DNA of 64,000 bases from contig NC_030683.2 in assembly GCF_000004195.4 (NCBI RefSeq), positions 73,875,764 through 73,939,763 on the forward strand, read 5' to 3'. This stretch comes from Xenopus tropicalis (Eukaryota; Chordata; Amphibia; Anura; Pipidae). Position numbers and translations under genes: made by a program. Shown here in pieces: positions 44,036 through 52,663 of this stretch. The notes beneath the pieces are model-generated. The model did no database searches. It was not told the origin of the DNA and worked only from the letters and a program-made list of their open reading frames with translations. The first letter of the stretch is position 1. Every line of letters starts with the position of its first letter.

Positions 44036-44510
44036 AGGGACCCATAGGGTTAAATGGCCCCTATGGCTTTAAATCCCTACAGGTTTAGTTCCCTTAGTTG
44101 CTGGGCAGAAGGGAATGTATTCCCTGAGGAACATGGTGGATGTGTGCTGAGAGCCCAGGGCATGGGCCCAGGCCCAGTTGAAGTCGGGGGACAGGGCCCC
44201 ATGATTAAGGCATTAGATAGTGGCAGGTGTAGCTCCCTTTATAGTACACACAGGAGTGTAAGGCAGTTAGGGTTGAGCTAGAATGAGCAGCTCTGAGCTC
44301 CTGCATAGGACTGGCAGTTTTGGAGATATCTCTCCCAGGCCACATTGCCTGTAGTGTAGGGATCCAAGTGAATAGGGAATCAGGATAGAGAATTCCCTGA
44401 GGGATCCACTACGGTGTGTGTCACAGAGGTGAAGTGAGATTCCTGCCAAGACTGTGGAGACTTATTCCCTCCCTACCAAAATTGCCCCCCTTGAATGTAA
44501 CGCCTAGCCA
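44034..44510 (+). repeat. Probable LTR (TGTAGGGA start)
   Basis: The segment begins TGTAGGGACCCATAGGG, the same first 8 bases as the minus-strand LTR at 57340. It is less AT-rich than its flanks and carries TTTATAGTACACACAGG as a possible promoter region. The 3' end is not defined; it may run to about 44510 or beyond. The internal frames are not coding. Confidence 0.4.
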
Positions 44511-44871
44511 AGAAAAACACAATGACACCATAGCTTTTGTGGGTGGAGTTCGGCCACAGCTTTATTACAGAAATCCAACATGCCATTCTTCATTACAGAT
44601 TCTTGGAAAACCTTTCCCCAAGTGTCTATAAAGCTTTTCATTCACCCAGTCTATGATATAAAGAAGTCTAGTAGTCTGGCTGCTGTGACTGCTTACCTTG
44701 TGTAAGCTCTATAAGGTATCAGTACTTAGATTAAATGGCCCCTGCATTTATCACACCTCAGACTCAGACTGTAAGCACCTACAATGTTCACCTATTTACA
44801 CCTCTAATACTGTACTGTTCATCTTAGAGTGGTACCGATTGGTTTCCCTGTCTACTGCTCTAGTCTATTGA

Positions 44872-44915
44872 CCTCCTCTGATGAAGCACCCAATGGCATG
44901 AAACTCTTCAGGAGG
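44872..44915 (+). ncRNA. Hammerhead-ribozyme-like motif
   Basis: CCTCCT (44872-44877) is followed by the core CTGATGA (44878-44884), a short stem-loop region 44885-44899, the core GAAA (44900-44903), a six-base segment ending TC (44908-44909), and AGGAGG (44910-44915), which pairs perfectly with the first six bases. This is the order of a type I hammerhead: stem I, CUGANGA, stem II, GAAA, stem III, UH, stem I. Stem II is weak (a bulge is needed) and stem III is reduced to one pair, so it is probably decayed. Penelope-like retroelements are known to carry such minimal hammerheads. Confidence 0.4.
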
Positions 44916-45017
44916 GAGTGGCTGACATGAGGTATGCTGCCTTTTTAAAAGTAGTCTTTAGACTTAGATGTGATTTGCTGTGATTGTTGTGCACTAATAA
45001 ACACTTTAAGTGAGTTA

Positions 45018-46030
45018 CTTTACTCTGCCTGCCCTACTCTGCCTGTGTGTGCCATACTCTGCCTGCCCTACCCTGCCTGTATGTGCCATGCTCTGCCTGT
45101 GTGCCATACTCTGCCTGCCCTACCCTGCCTGTGTGTTCCATACTCTGCCTGCCTATGCTGCCAGTGTGTGCCATGCTCTGCTTACCCTATGCTGCCTGTG
45201 TGTGCCATACTCTGCCTGCTTTACTCTGACTGTGTGTGCCATGCTCTGCCTGACTTATGCTGCCTGTGTGTGTCGTGCTCTGCCTGCCCTATGATGCCTG
45301 TGTGTGCCATACACTGACTGCCTAATGCTGCCTGTGTGTGCCATACACTGACTGCCTAATGCTGCCTGTGTGTGCCATACACTGCCTGAACTTTGCTGCC
45401 TGTGTGTAGGGATGTAGCGAACCCGCGCAAAAATGTTCGCGAACCCGTTCGCGGACTTTCGCCAAAACTCGCGAATATTCGCGAACTTTGCGAACCCCAT
45501 AGACTTCAATGGGAAGGCGAACTTTAAAACCTAGAAAAGCCATTTCTGGCCAGAAATGTAAGTGAAAAATGATTTTAAAGTTGTTTAAAGGGTGCCACGA
45601 CCTGGACAGTGGCATGCAGGAGGGGGATCAAGGGCAAAAACTTCTCAGAAAAATACTTGTAAAAAAAACGCCAAAAAAAAGCGCCAAAAAAAAAAACGCA
45701 AAAAAATAACGCAAAAAAAAAAAAACGCAAAAAAATAACGCAAAAAAAAAACCGCAAGCTATTCCTATGTATATGCATAGGCGATAAAACGCGGCGGAAA
45801 AACGCGGCTGGAAAACCAAGGCAAAAAAACGCGGCGCCAAAAAAAAAAACGCGGCGAACCCAAAGTGGCGAACATCGGCAAAAGTCCGCGAATTTTCGCG
45901 AACACCCGATGTTCGCGCGAATTAGTTCACCGGCGAACAGTTCGCTACATCTCTACCTGTGTGTGCTATACACTGCCTACCCTATGCTGCTTGGGTGCGT
46001 CATACTCTGCCTGCCCTATGTTGTCTGTGG
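45018..46030 (+). repeat. ~35-bp minisatellite, interrupted
   Basis: Tandem units built from CTGCCTGTGTGTGCCATACT and CTGCCTGCCCTA occupy 45018-45406 and resume at 45956-46030 after a hAT insertion. Units vary in length (about 34-37 bp) and by substitution. The Cys-rich frames of 60-115 codons here are only the repeat in three phases. Confidence 0.9.
45407..45955 (-). mobile_element. hAT-type MITE, TAGGGATGTAGCGAAC family, complete
   Basis: A 549-bp element begins TAGGGATGTAGCGAACCC and ends GTTCGCTACATCTCTA. CCTGTGTG lies at 45399-45406 and again at 45956-45963. Neighbouring minisatellite units show that the second copy is extra, so this is a true 8-bp duplication. The interior has GGCATGCAGGAGGGGG and an (AACGCAAAAAA)n stretch at 45665-45755. 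It lies in the opposite orientation to 8575-8859 and 17182-18607. Non-autonomous. Confidence 0.85.
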
Positions 46031-46169
46031 AAGGTGAGCCTGGTGGGTTTTTTATGGGGGTTTATTAGCATTTAGAAATACCTATTAGGGGGTACTTACA
46101 ATGTTTAATGGTGTTTACTTATGTGCGGGTGGTTGTTGTGCTATCCACGGGCAGAGGAGGCATATAGAG

Positions 46170-46526
46170 TTAAAGGAGAAGGAAAGTTACAATTACTGTG
46201 ATTGTAAACACTTACCTTAAACCCCTGGCCGGTGCTCCTGTTAGAAAAAACCGGCACTGGCCGAGGTGTATGCGAGCAATCTTTCCTTATCTTCCTTAGG
46301 TCTTTGTGTATGTGCAGTAGAGTGAAAATCTGAACTTTAACATGCATGGACCCTGGGATTGCTGTGATAGGAGAAGGAAGAGGATCCCTCGCCTGCATTT
46401 ACCCTGGGCTGGTGCTGTTTTCTCCTAACTAGAGCATCAGCCGGAAGTTTCAGGAAAGTGATTATTATCACTGGAGGGTACCTACCATTTGGCCCCCTAG
46501 TGATTTAGCCTTTCCTTCTCCTGTAA
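46170..46526 (+). mobile_element. TTAA-flanked MITE, AGGAGAAGGAAAG ends
   Basis: It begins TTAAAGGAGAAGGAAAG and ends GCCTTTCCTTCTCCTGTAA, so the ends are inverted over about 17 bp and the right TTAA has mutated to GTAA. The interior, with CCGGCACTGGCCGAGG facing GGCTGGTGC, differs from family B, although the tips are similar. No coding frame. Confidence 0.75.
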
Positions 46527-46734
46527 GCCTCCCCTAGCCTTATTGAAAATCTGCCTATGATGATGCTCCTAAATGTGATGACAAACAACAAGGAGCCTAA
46601 CGTACACAGTGAAAGCAGAACTTTCTTCACTCTTTCATGGTCAGGTTGAAGCCAGAGGTTTCGCTACACATTTCCATTTTCTTGATTTCATTTGATTGTT
46701 CCCAAAGTCATAAAACCTATAAATGTTTGATGAC

Positions 46735-46860
46735 AGTGTAATATTGGCAAATCATTCAAAAACTATAACATATAAATAATGAAGACCAATTAAAACGTTG
46801 CTCAGAATTGGCCATTTGTAACATACAAAAGTGAACTTAAAGGTGAACATTCCTTTAAGT
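46735..46860 (-). mobile_element. TTAA MITE fragment
   Basis: On the minus strand: TTAAAGGAATGTTCACCTTTAAG, ACTTTTGTATGTTACAAATGG, CCAATTCTGAGCAACGTTTT and AATTGGTCTTCATTATTTA. This phrase order is a common Xenopus TTAA-flanked repeat. Only one end is present. Confidence 0.6.
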
Positions 46861-47335
46861 AATTATTAGTTAGAAAAATAGTAAACAATAGCTCTGGCTA
46901 GTACTGTGGTAACTATACCAAATCAGCAAGACTAGCCCCCAGCAAGAACCTCTCCAGTCCCAGTGTACACTGCTAAGTCCCCCAACTTGTTGCAAGCTGT
47001 ATATAGTGTAGGGGGGGCCCTTGTGAAGAACTGGATGGGCTGCAAATGGCACTGCAGCCAAAATGAAAGGCAAAGGTAGACTCCACTAGATATTAAGCAC
47101 TTAGCTGGGAATCTGTCTGAGGGTGTGAAGGCAACACGAGATGCAGATGTGTCCTGGGTAAAGATAAAAGGTGCTCCCTCTGGTGCAGTTGGATGTGTAA
47201 ATGCACTGCTGTCAGGCTTACTTACAAACCTTGCAGGTGGAGGTAACCATGTAATCCCTTAAGTCACCTCAGCAACTGTGGGTTCACTGGAACAACAATC
47301 TTAGTTGGTGGCTGTAGTAAGCAGGGATACTATTA
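46861..47335. other. No recognised feature
   Basis: Unique-looking DNA with no supported frame or repeat. Confidence 0.4.
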
Positions 47336-47534
47336 CATACCTCCCAACATTTGAAAAACAAAAAGAGGGACAAAAAAATTTGGCGCGCACAAGTTTTTAT
47401 GGCCACGCCCACTTTTGTGACCACGCCCCAATTAACATACCCCATTTTTTTCTAAAAATACTCGTTATATATATTTGAAATGGCGGGATCAGATGCAAAT
47501 ATGCTATACCCTCATACTGTACTACCTAAGGAAG

Positions 47535-47888
47535 CCCACAGAGCCCCCCCATACACAGTGCCCTTCATACACAGAGCCCCCCATACACAGTACCCTTCAT
47601 ACACAGTGCCCCCCCATACACAGAGGCCCCCCAAAAACAGAGGCCCCCCATACACAGAGCCCCCCATACACAGTGCCCCCCCATACACAGAGGCCCCCCA
47701 AACACAGAGCCCCCCATACACAGAGCCCCCCAAACACAGAAGCCCCCCAAACACAGAGGCCCCCCAAACACCGAGGCCCCCCAAACACTGAGGCCCCCCC
47801 AAACACAGAGCCCCCCCCAAACACAGAGGCCCCCCCCAAACACAGAGGCCCCCCATACACAGAGCCCCCCAAACACAGAGCCCCCATA
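47535..47888 (+). repeat. ~18-bp CCCC/ACACAGAGG minisatellite
   Basis: About twenty units of the form CCCCCCATACACAGAG, with variants CAAACACAGAGG, occur in tandem. Frames up to 160 codons (Pro/Thr/Arg-rich on plus, Gly/Leu/Trp-rich on minus) exist in several phases because the repeat lacks stops. They are not credible genes. Confidence 0.95.
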
Positions 47889-48065
47889 CGCGCTCCGACT
47901 CCTTGCGCTGCTTCTCTCATGTGGCTCCTTCTCCGGCGGTCCCTGGCCCTTTTATAAGGTTGTGCCCCGTGTGACGTCATTACGCACGGGCGCAACCTTA
48001 TAAAAGGGCCAGGGACCGTCGGAGAAGGAGCCACATGAGAGAAGCAGCGAAAGGAGTCGGAGCGC
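47889..48065. promoter_or_regulatory. 177-bp palindrome centred on TGACGTCA with outward TATA motifs
   Basis: Arms 47889-47970 and 47983-48065 are near-perfect inverses (GGAGCCACATGAGAGAAGCA in the right arm). The spacer region holds the full cAMP-response consensus TGACGTCA (47972-47979). Each arm has a TATA-like box: TATAAAAG at 47999-48006 on plus and its mirror at about 47948-47955 on minus, both facing outward. The layout resembles a divergent promoter, but transcription is untested. Confidence 0.5.
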
Positions 48066-48229
48066 TCATCCCGCTGTCACGGATCCTTCTATGAATGTCC
48101 CGCATTTCCGTAATCTATTACGAAAATGCAGGACATTCAGGGAACTATCCGGGACAGCGGGATGCGCTATAGAAAGCGGGACTGTCCCGCTTAAAGCGGG
48201 ACAGTTGGGGGGTATGCTATTATATGCTG

Positions 48230-48304
48230 GTGCAGTGAGTTCAATACATAAAATATGACTTTTCTAGCCATATTCATGTTTAGGTGTTAGTTCTCCTTTA
48301 AGGG
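48230..48304 (-). mobile_element. TTAA MITE end fragment
   Basis: On the minus strand it starts TTAAAGGAGAACTAACACC and continues ATGAATATGGCTAGAAAAG, the end of a Xenopus TTAA-flanked repeat. Only about 70 bp remain. Confidence 0.55.
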
Positions 48305-48324
48305 TATTACAATAGGAAAAATGA

Positions 48325-48425
48325 CTGGCCACATTCTGTCTATAATGTTCTCTAATATAGTTTTAAAGAATAATCATGTTCCCTCACAGGAGCCTTTTCC
48401 TCAGGGGAAACAACACCATCCTTCT
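48325..48425 (-). mobile_element. Degenerate LINE fragment
   Basis: TCTAATATAGTTTTAAAGAATAATCATGTTCCCTC and a TTTTCCTCAGGGGAAACAAC-like run match 19490-19555 (CTCTAATGTACTTGTACAG, AATCATGTCCCCTCG). This is a short, diverged piece of the same LINE class in the same orientation as copy 1. Confidence 0.55.
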
Positions 48426-48975
48426 CTTTTGTCATAGTTGAATTCTGTGGAAAATATAGAGTTAGGAGGGCAACCTTACCCACTGCAAAACACAGCACTT
48501 TAAGGATTTTAAGTGATTCTATGCATTTCAATGGAACCAGTAAATTAGGTTTTGGTGCAAATTAATGATAGTAGGTAACTGACCTGTTTCTTCATTCATG
48601 CTTTTTATAATCATATTTTAATTAATGCAGAGACATCTCTGCTTTTTTAAATAGTGACTTTAGTTGTGGTAGAAAAAAATCAAGATAATTACACAAATAC
48701 AAATTTTAATTAATCTATCCCTAATCTGGAAGATCAGGAACAGAACTGGAATGAAATTCTGGATTCTGGAAATGGATTCGATGAATTTGGTTATAAAGAA
48801 AAGTAATTCTGATTTAAGAAAAGTAGATAAAAAACTGAATGATTTAAAGAGAGGTTCACAACTCACAAATGTTTGTAGTGGCAGAGAAAAAAAGAGTCAA
48901 TAAATAAGAAAATGGAGTCTTTTTTGCAGCCATATGGATTGTCATCTCAATAATGTGTAAATGATCAGAAAGAGT

Positions 48976-49447
48976 TTAAAGGAAGAAAGAAGAGAAAAAT
49001 GGGATATAAACATTCTGCCAATTACTGCCAATAGAATAGCCACATTAGTGCCACCTAAAACAATATATTTATTCTGCAGAAAATAGCCCTAGCAGCTGCC
49101 ATTTTAAGTAGCTTCCTGCTGCAGCTCTAGCCATTATAGCTCAGATCACACATTCCTTAGGGAGGGGGAGGGAGTTCTTAGCATTTTTGTGGGAGAGGGG
49201 AGCAGGAGAAGGGAGAGGGGAGAGAGCTGCACAGACTCTGGCCCAGGAATTTAGGATTTTTCTGAGAGAGGAAGTCCCGAACAACATGTTTACAAAAAAG
49301 GAGGGAAGAAATCCTGTGTTTCTTTTGATAGAGGACTCTATCCTCTACCTTTTCTGTGAGTGCTTATGGCTGTATTTACATAGACCTTTCTGATAAAGCT
49401 TACTTTATACTTACTTTATACTTTAGTTTTTACCTTTCTTTCTTTAA
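48976..49447 (-). mobile_element. TTAA-flanked MITE, family B, copy 2
   Basis: A 472-bp element bounded by TTAA at 48976-48979 and 49444-49447. Its left end TTAAAGGAAGAAAGAAGAG and right end (reverse complement) TTAAAGAAAGAAAGGTAAAA correspond to those of 13682-14147 in reverse. The purine tract GGGAGAGGGGAGCAGGAG matches that copy's pyrimidine tract, and the phrase GGCTGTATTTACATAGACC is shared. No coding frame. Confidence 0.75.
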
Positions 49448-49755
49448 CAGAATATAAAATGAGAAAGGAAAAAAGGAAAGGTTGAAAAGCATATAACTAA
49501 ACTGAAAGGGAAGTAGAGGAATACTTATATAGCTGTTAAATCAGTAGACAAGAATAGTAAGGTTAGAAGGTTAGAATGGATAAAGATAAATATTTGAAAA
49601 CATGTTGAGATTAGGAAGTGGAAAAACACTTTTTTTTAAACTTTTTTTGGGCGTGGCTTGGCCACATAAAACAGATCAAAAGAGAACAGAATTTCCTAGC
49701 AGCACAATGCACAGAATGTCTTAATGTCCTAGACCTATATAAATATATATTGACA

Positions 49756-49858
49756 ATGGGGGAGTGCAGAGGACTTGTCTATATAAATTTGGTGGTCACA
49801 GCCTCACTGCTCCCCCACCTAATTGTTTAAAATTTAGTGGTGAGCACAACTTTCCATT
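49756..49858 (+). repeat. Dispersed ~120-bp repeat, copy 3
   Basis: AATGGGGGAGTGCAGAGGAC, CTATATAAATTTGGTGGTCA, CAGCCTCACTGCTCCC and TTTAGTGGTGAGCACAAC occur in the same order as at 2754-2872. This is the least decayed of the three copies. Confidence 0.65.
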
Positions 49859-49859
49859 T

Positions 49860-50798
49860 TCGGGTGCATTGGGCTAAAGATTCACATAAAGGACATGTAA
49901 ACCCTTACAAAACAATTTAATGGTAGTAAAATATAGGGTAACATGTTCTTTAACAACTTTAAAGTTTTAATCGCAATAGATGCAAATTGAATCAATTGGT
50001 ATTGGTGAAAACCCTTAAAAACCTTAAAAATGTATGTGTTGGAAACATGCCCTGTCTGCTTGCTTATTTATAGCTGTGAATATAATAATTTGATCTGCAC
50101 AAAATAGTAACATTATTTTTATATTTATATGCTATTTTAAAGAATGTGGACTTTGATGCCCTCCTAAATAAGGAAATAAAGCCTCCGTTTATTCCTAAGA
50201 AAACACAAGGATATTTTACTAAAATATTTCAGAGACATCCAAAACATGTTTTAGTACCAGCATTGCATTTAAAATGCTTTTCTGGTAATAGTCTAATATG
50301 ATATTAGCACATCTTGAAAGCAACATATTGGACCTTTGGATTGCTATTGGATGGATGGAGACATTGCCTGGATTGCATCCAAAGTCCATCAGGTTCTGAA
50401 TTGTACTGTATATATTATAAGTATGAAATTTCCTGCTAGAGGACTGTGGACAGGAAAAGTACTGCAAATTTATGAATTGGTTGGTAGGCTATAAAAACAT
50501 ATTGGTTTTATAAACATAATTTTGTGAGTTTTAGAAAATTTGAATCTGAAACATGGGAAGAGAGAGAATAGCTATTGCAACAATATTTAGTTACACCATT
50601 GGTGGAGTTCTTTTATATATGTCACAGAATTACAAGTTGGGAGAAGACTAACAGACAATAATTATCAGTACCTAGTACATTAATTCATACATTGGCATAC
50701 ATGGGCAGAGCAAGCCAATCAACCTAACAACCAGATTTGCAGCCACTTCTGAGAGCCAAATAAATGTACAAATGCTCACATCTGATCCTGACATATTA
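49860..50798. other. No recognised feature
   Basis: AT-rich unique-looking DNA; the short frames carry no domain. Confidence 0.4.
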
Positions 50799-51273
50799 TT
50801 AAAGGGATTCTGGCATGACTTTTATGGTATACTTTTTATTTCTAAATTACACTGTTTACATAGCAAATAATTCACTCTGCCATTTAAACTTTTATTCTTG
50901 AACCAACAAATGTATTTTTTTTTAGTTGTAGTATTGGTGTGTAGGCAGCCAGCATTACACATTAGAACTGCTTTCAAGCAGCTGTTCAACAAGCTATTGC
51001 TTCTCCTGCTCAGTGTAACTAAAAGAGTCATGAGCTGGACTTGGATTTTTTTTACTATTGAGTGCTATTCTGATATCTACCACTTTTAGCAATACATGTA
51101 TGAGGGAACTGATATCTTGGTACTTTACCATTGTTCTGCTGATTGGCTGCTGGGGGAAAGGGAGGGGGTTGATATCACTCCAAATTGCAGCACAGCAGTA
51201 AAAAGTGACTAAAGTTTATCAGAGCACAAGTCACATGGCTGTGGCACCCTGAGAAATGAAGAATATGGCTAGT
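50799..51273 (-). mobile_element. TTAA MITE family A, copy 3
   Basis: It begins TTAAAGGGATTCTGGCATGA and runs through TTACACTGTTTACATAGC, GAGTCATGAGCTGGACTTGG and CACAAGTCACATGGCTGTGG, the reverse order of 4354-4957. It stops near ATATGGCTAG without its far TTAA. The pieces 51110-51180 (GATTGGCTGCTGGGGG) are better preserved than in the first copy. Confidence 0.75.
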
Positions 51274-51298
51274 TAATTAGCACATGCTAATTTATGCT

Positions 51299-51354
51299 AA
51301 TTCGGATTCAGATTCGGTTCGGCCGGGACCGCGATCTGAATCCGGGCATCCCTA
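51299..51354. mobile_element. hAT-like end fragment (GAATCC...CATCCCTAA)
   Basis: GGATTCAGATTCGGTTCGGC, then GATCTGAATCCGGGCATCCCTAA; the reverse complement of the tip is TTAGGGATGCCCGGATTC, a familiar TAGGGATGCACCGAATCC-type end. Only this tip is seen. A smaller piece, GGATTCAGCGAATCCCTAA, is at 60925-60943. Confidence 0.5.
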
Positions 51355-51800
51355 ATAAATACCTGGGACCTGCTTTTTGAACATATGGACAAAGGTCATT
51401 CTGTATGTTACAGATGGCTGGATTTCACTTTTTGTGGTATTATCTGGACATATAGTTACACCTAGAGTTATGATTGTGGTGCTGATTCTTTACATTTTTT
51501 TCTGTTTCATAACAGCAAATAAAATTAATTGTGATTTTTTTATAATCATTTCTTCTTTGCAATGGCTAGAGCATGTATAGTTTTGCTGAGCCCCCAAATC
51601 ACTGTATTGAGAAATACAGATAGCTACAGGAGGCACAGAAATAATAAACAGGTGTCCCATTTTGGCAGCAACTTTGTCCCCCTAGGCCATCTGTAGGCTT
51701 CTATTTTCAGCATAGTAAACTTTAGAAAAATAAAAAGGATATTTTCCTGTGTAGTTTGATCAAAGTTGCCCAGTATTACATATATATATTATATTATGTA

Positions 51801-51935
51801 TAGTGATGGGAGAATCTGTCCCGTTTTACTTTTTTTGATGTGCCCATGAATTTTTTGATGTGTCCGCAACTTTTTTTTTTTGCAGCAGTTTTGCTAAAAG
51901 AAATTGCCAATGGCAAAATGCTGAATTTCGCAGCG
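51801..51935 (+). mobile_element. hAT-type MITE left end (TAGTGATGGG)
   Basis: TAGTGATGGGAGAATCTGTC is followed by T-rich TTTTTTTGATGTG repeats and GCCAATGGCAAAATGCTGAA. It is homologous to 20850-20996 (reverse) and 7300-7560. No right end was found. Confidence 0.55.
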
Positions 51936-52663
51936 AGATGATATTCTGGAAAGATATATACATATTATCATCCAGACTTGAATATCTTTCCAATCTCTGT
52001 TCCAGTGCCATAAGTAACATCTGAAATAAGATACATTAGCCAAAATCTATGCTATGTATTACAGGATATTGAAAAACAATAGTGGAACAAATCTGTGACC
52101 TTTTCAGAGGTTGACCATAAATCTTTTAGACAGCTAACCTACAAAAAGGTTTAGTCATTAGAAATATACATATCAGACTTCAAACAGATTCAAATCAGAC
52201 AGATCTGCAGCTATTTTAAAATAAAATCCACAGGATCCTACACTGGAATCTGGCCTTTAGGAACTTCTGCAAAAACTAGACATATAAGAAGATTAGAAAT
52301 GTTTGATTTCCTCGAATACAAGCTTTAAAACACCTACGTCAGTATGAGATTTAAATTAGATGTATTTAAATTTAACATAACATCCATGTTGGAATGTATT
52401 TATCATGTGAAACCTAGTTTAGATACATAATAAGATCCTCATTATATAACTTTACATGATCTGGTCTACAGAAATATCCCTAACATTACCTAAGTGTTCT
52501 CTAAGTGCCTCTAACCAATTTATGAAATCTAGGTCAGTCTTGTCGAAAAGTAACAACCCAAAAAATGTTTGACAACTGAATTAAAATAAATCAATATTTT
52601 ACTCTGTATACAAGGAGCATTTAGCACTCACATAACAGCCAGATATTAAAAAAATAAAACTTA
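51936..52663. other. No recognised feature
   Basis: AT-rich DNA without supported features. Confidence 0.4.

Larger units (their letters stand above)
47336..48216. mobile_element. 881-bp DNA transposon with 6-bp TSD
   Basis: It begins CATACCTCCCAAC and ends GTTGGGGGGTATG, a 13-bp inverted repeat with one mismatch. CTATTA lies at 47330-47335 and again at 48217-48222. The interior holds GGCCACGCCCACTTTTGTGACCAC text, a CCCC-rich minisatellite, a large palindrome and terminal GCGGGACTGTCCCGC hairpins. A 6-bp duplication does not fit hAT (8), Harbinger (3) or TTAA elements; IS3EU or Dada types are possible. No transposase frame. Confidence 0.75.

Noticed and set aside
44970..45317. 115-codon Cys/Leu-rich frame
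   Set aside because: It is a translation of the ~35-bp minisatellite and is open in three phases.
47475..47957. 160-codon Pro/Thr-rich open frame, and Gly/Trp-rich frames on the other strand
   Set aside because: They lie on an ~18-bp minisatellite that lacks stops in several frames, inside a transposon; no splice or domain evidence.
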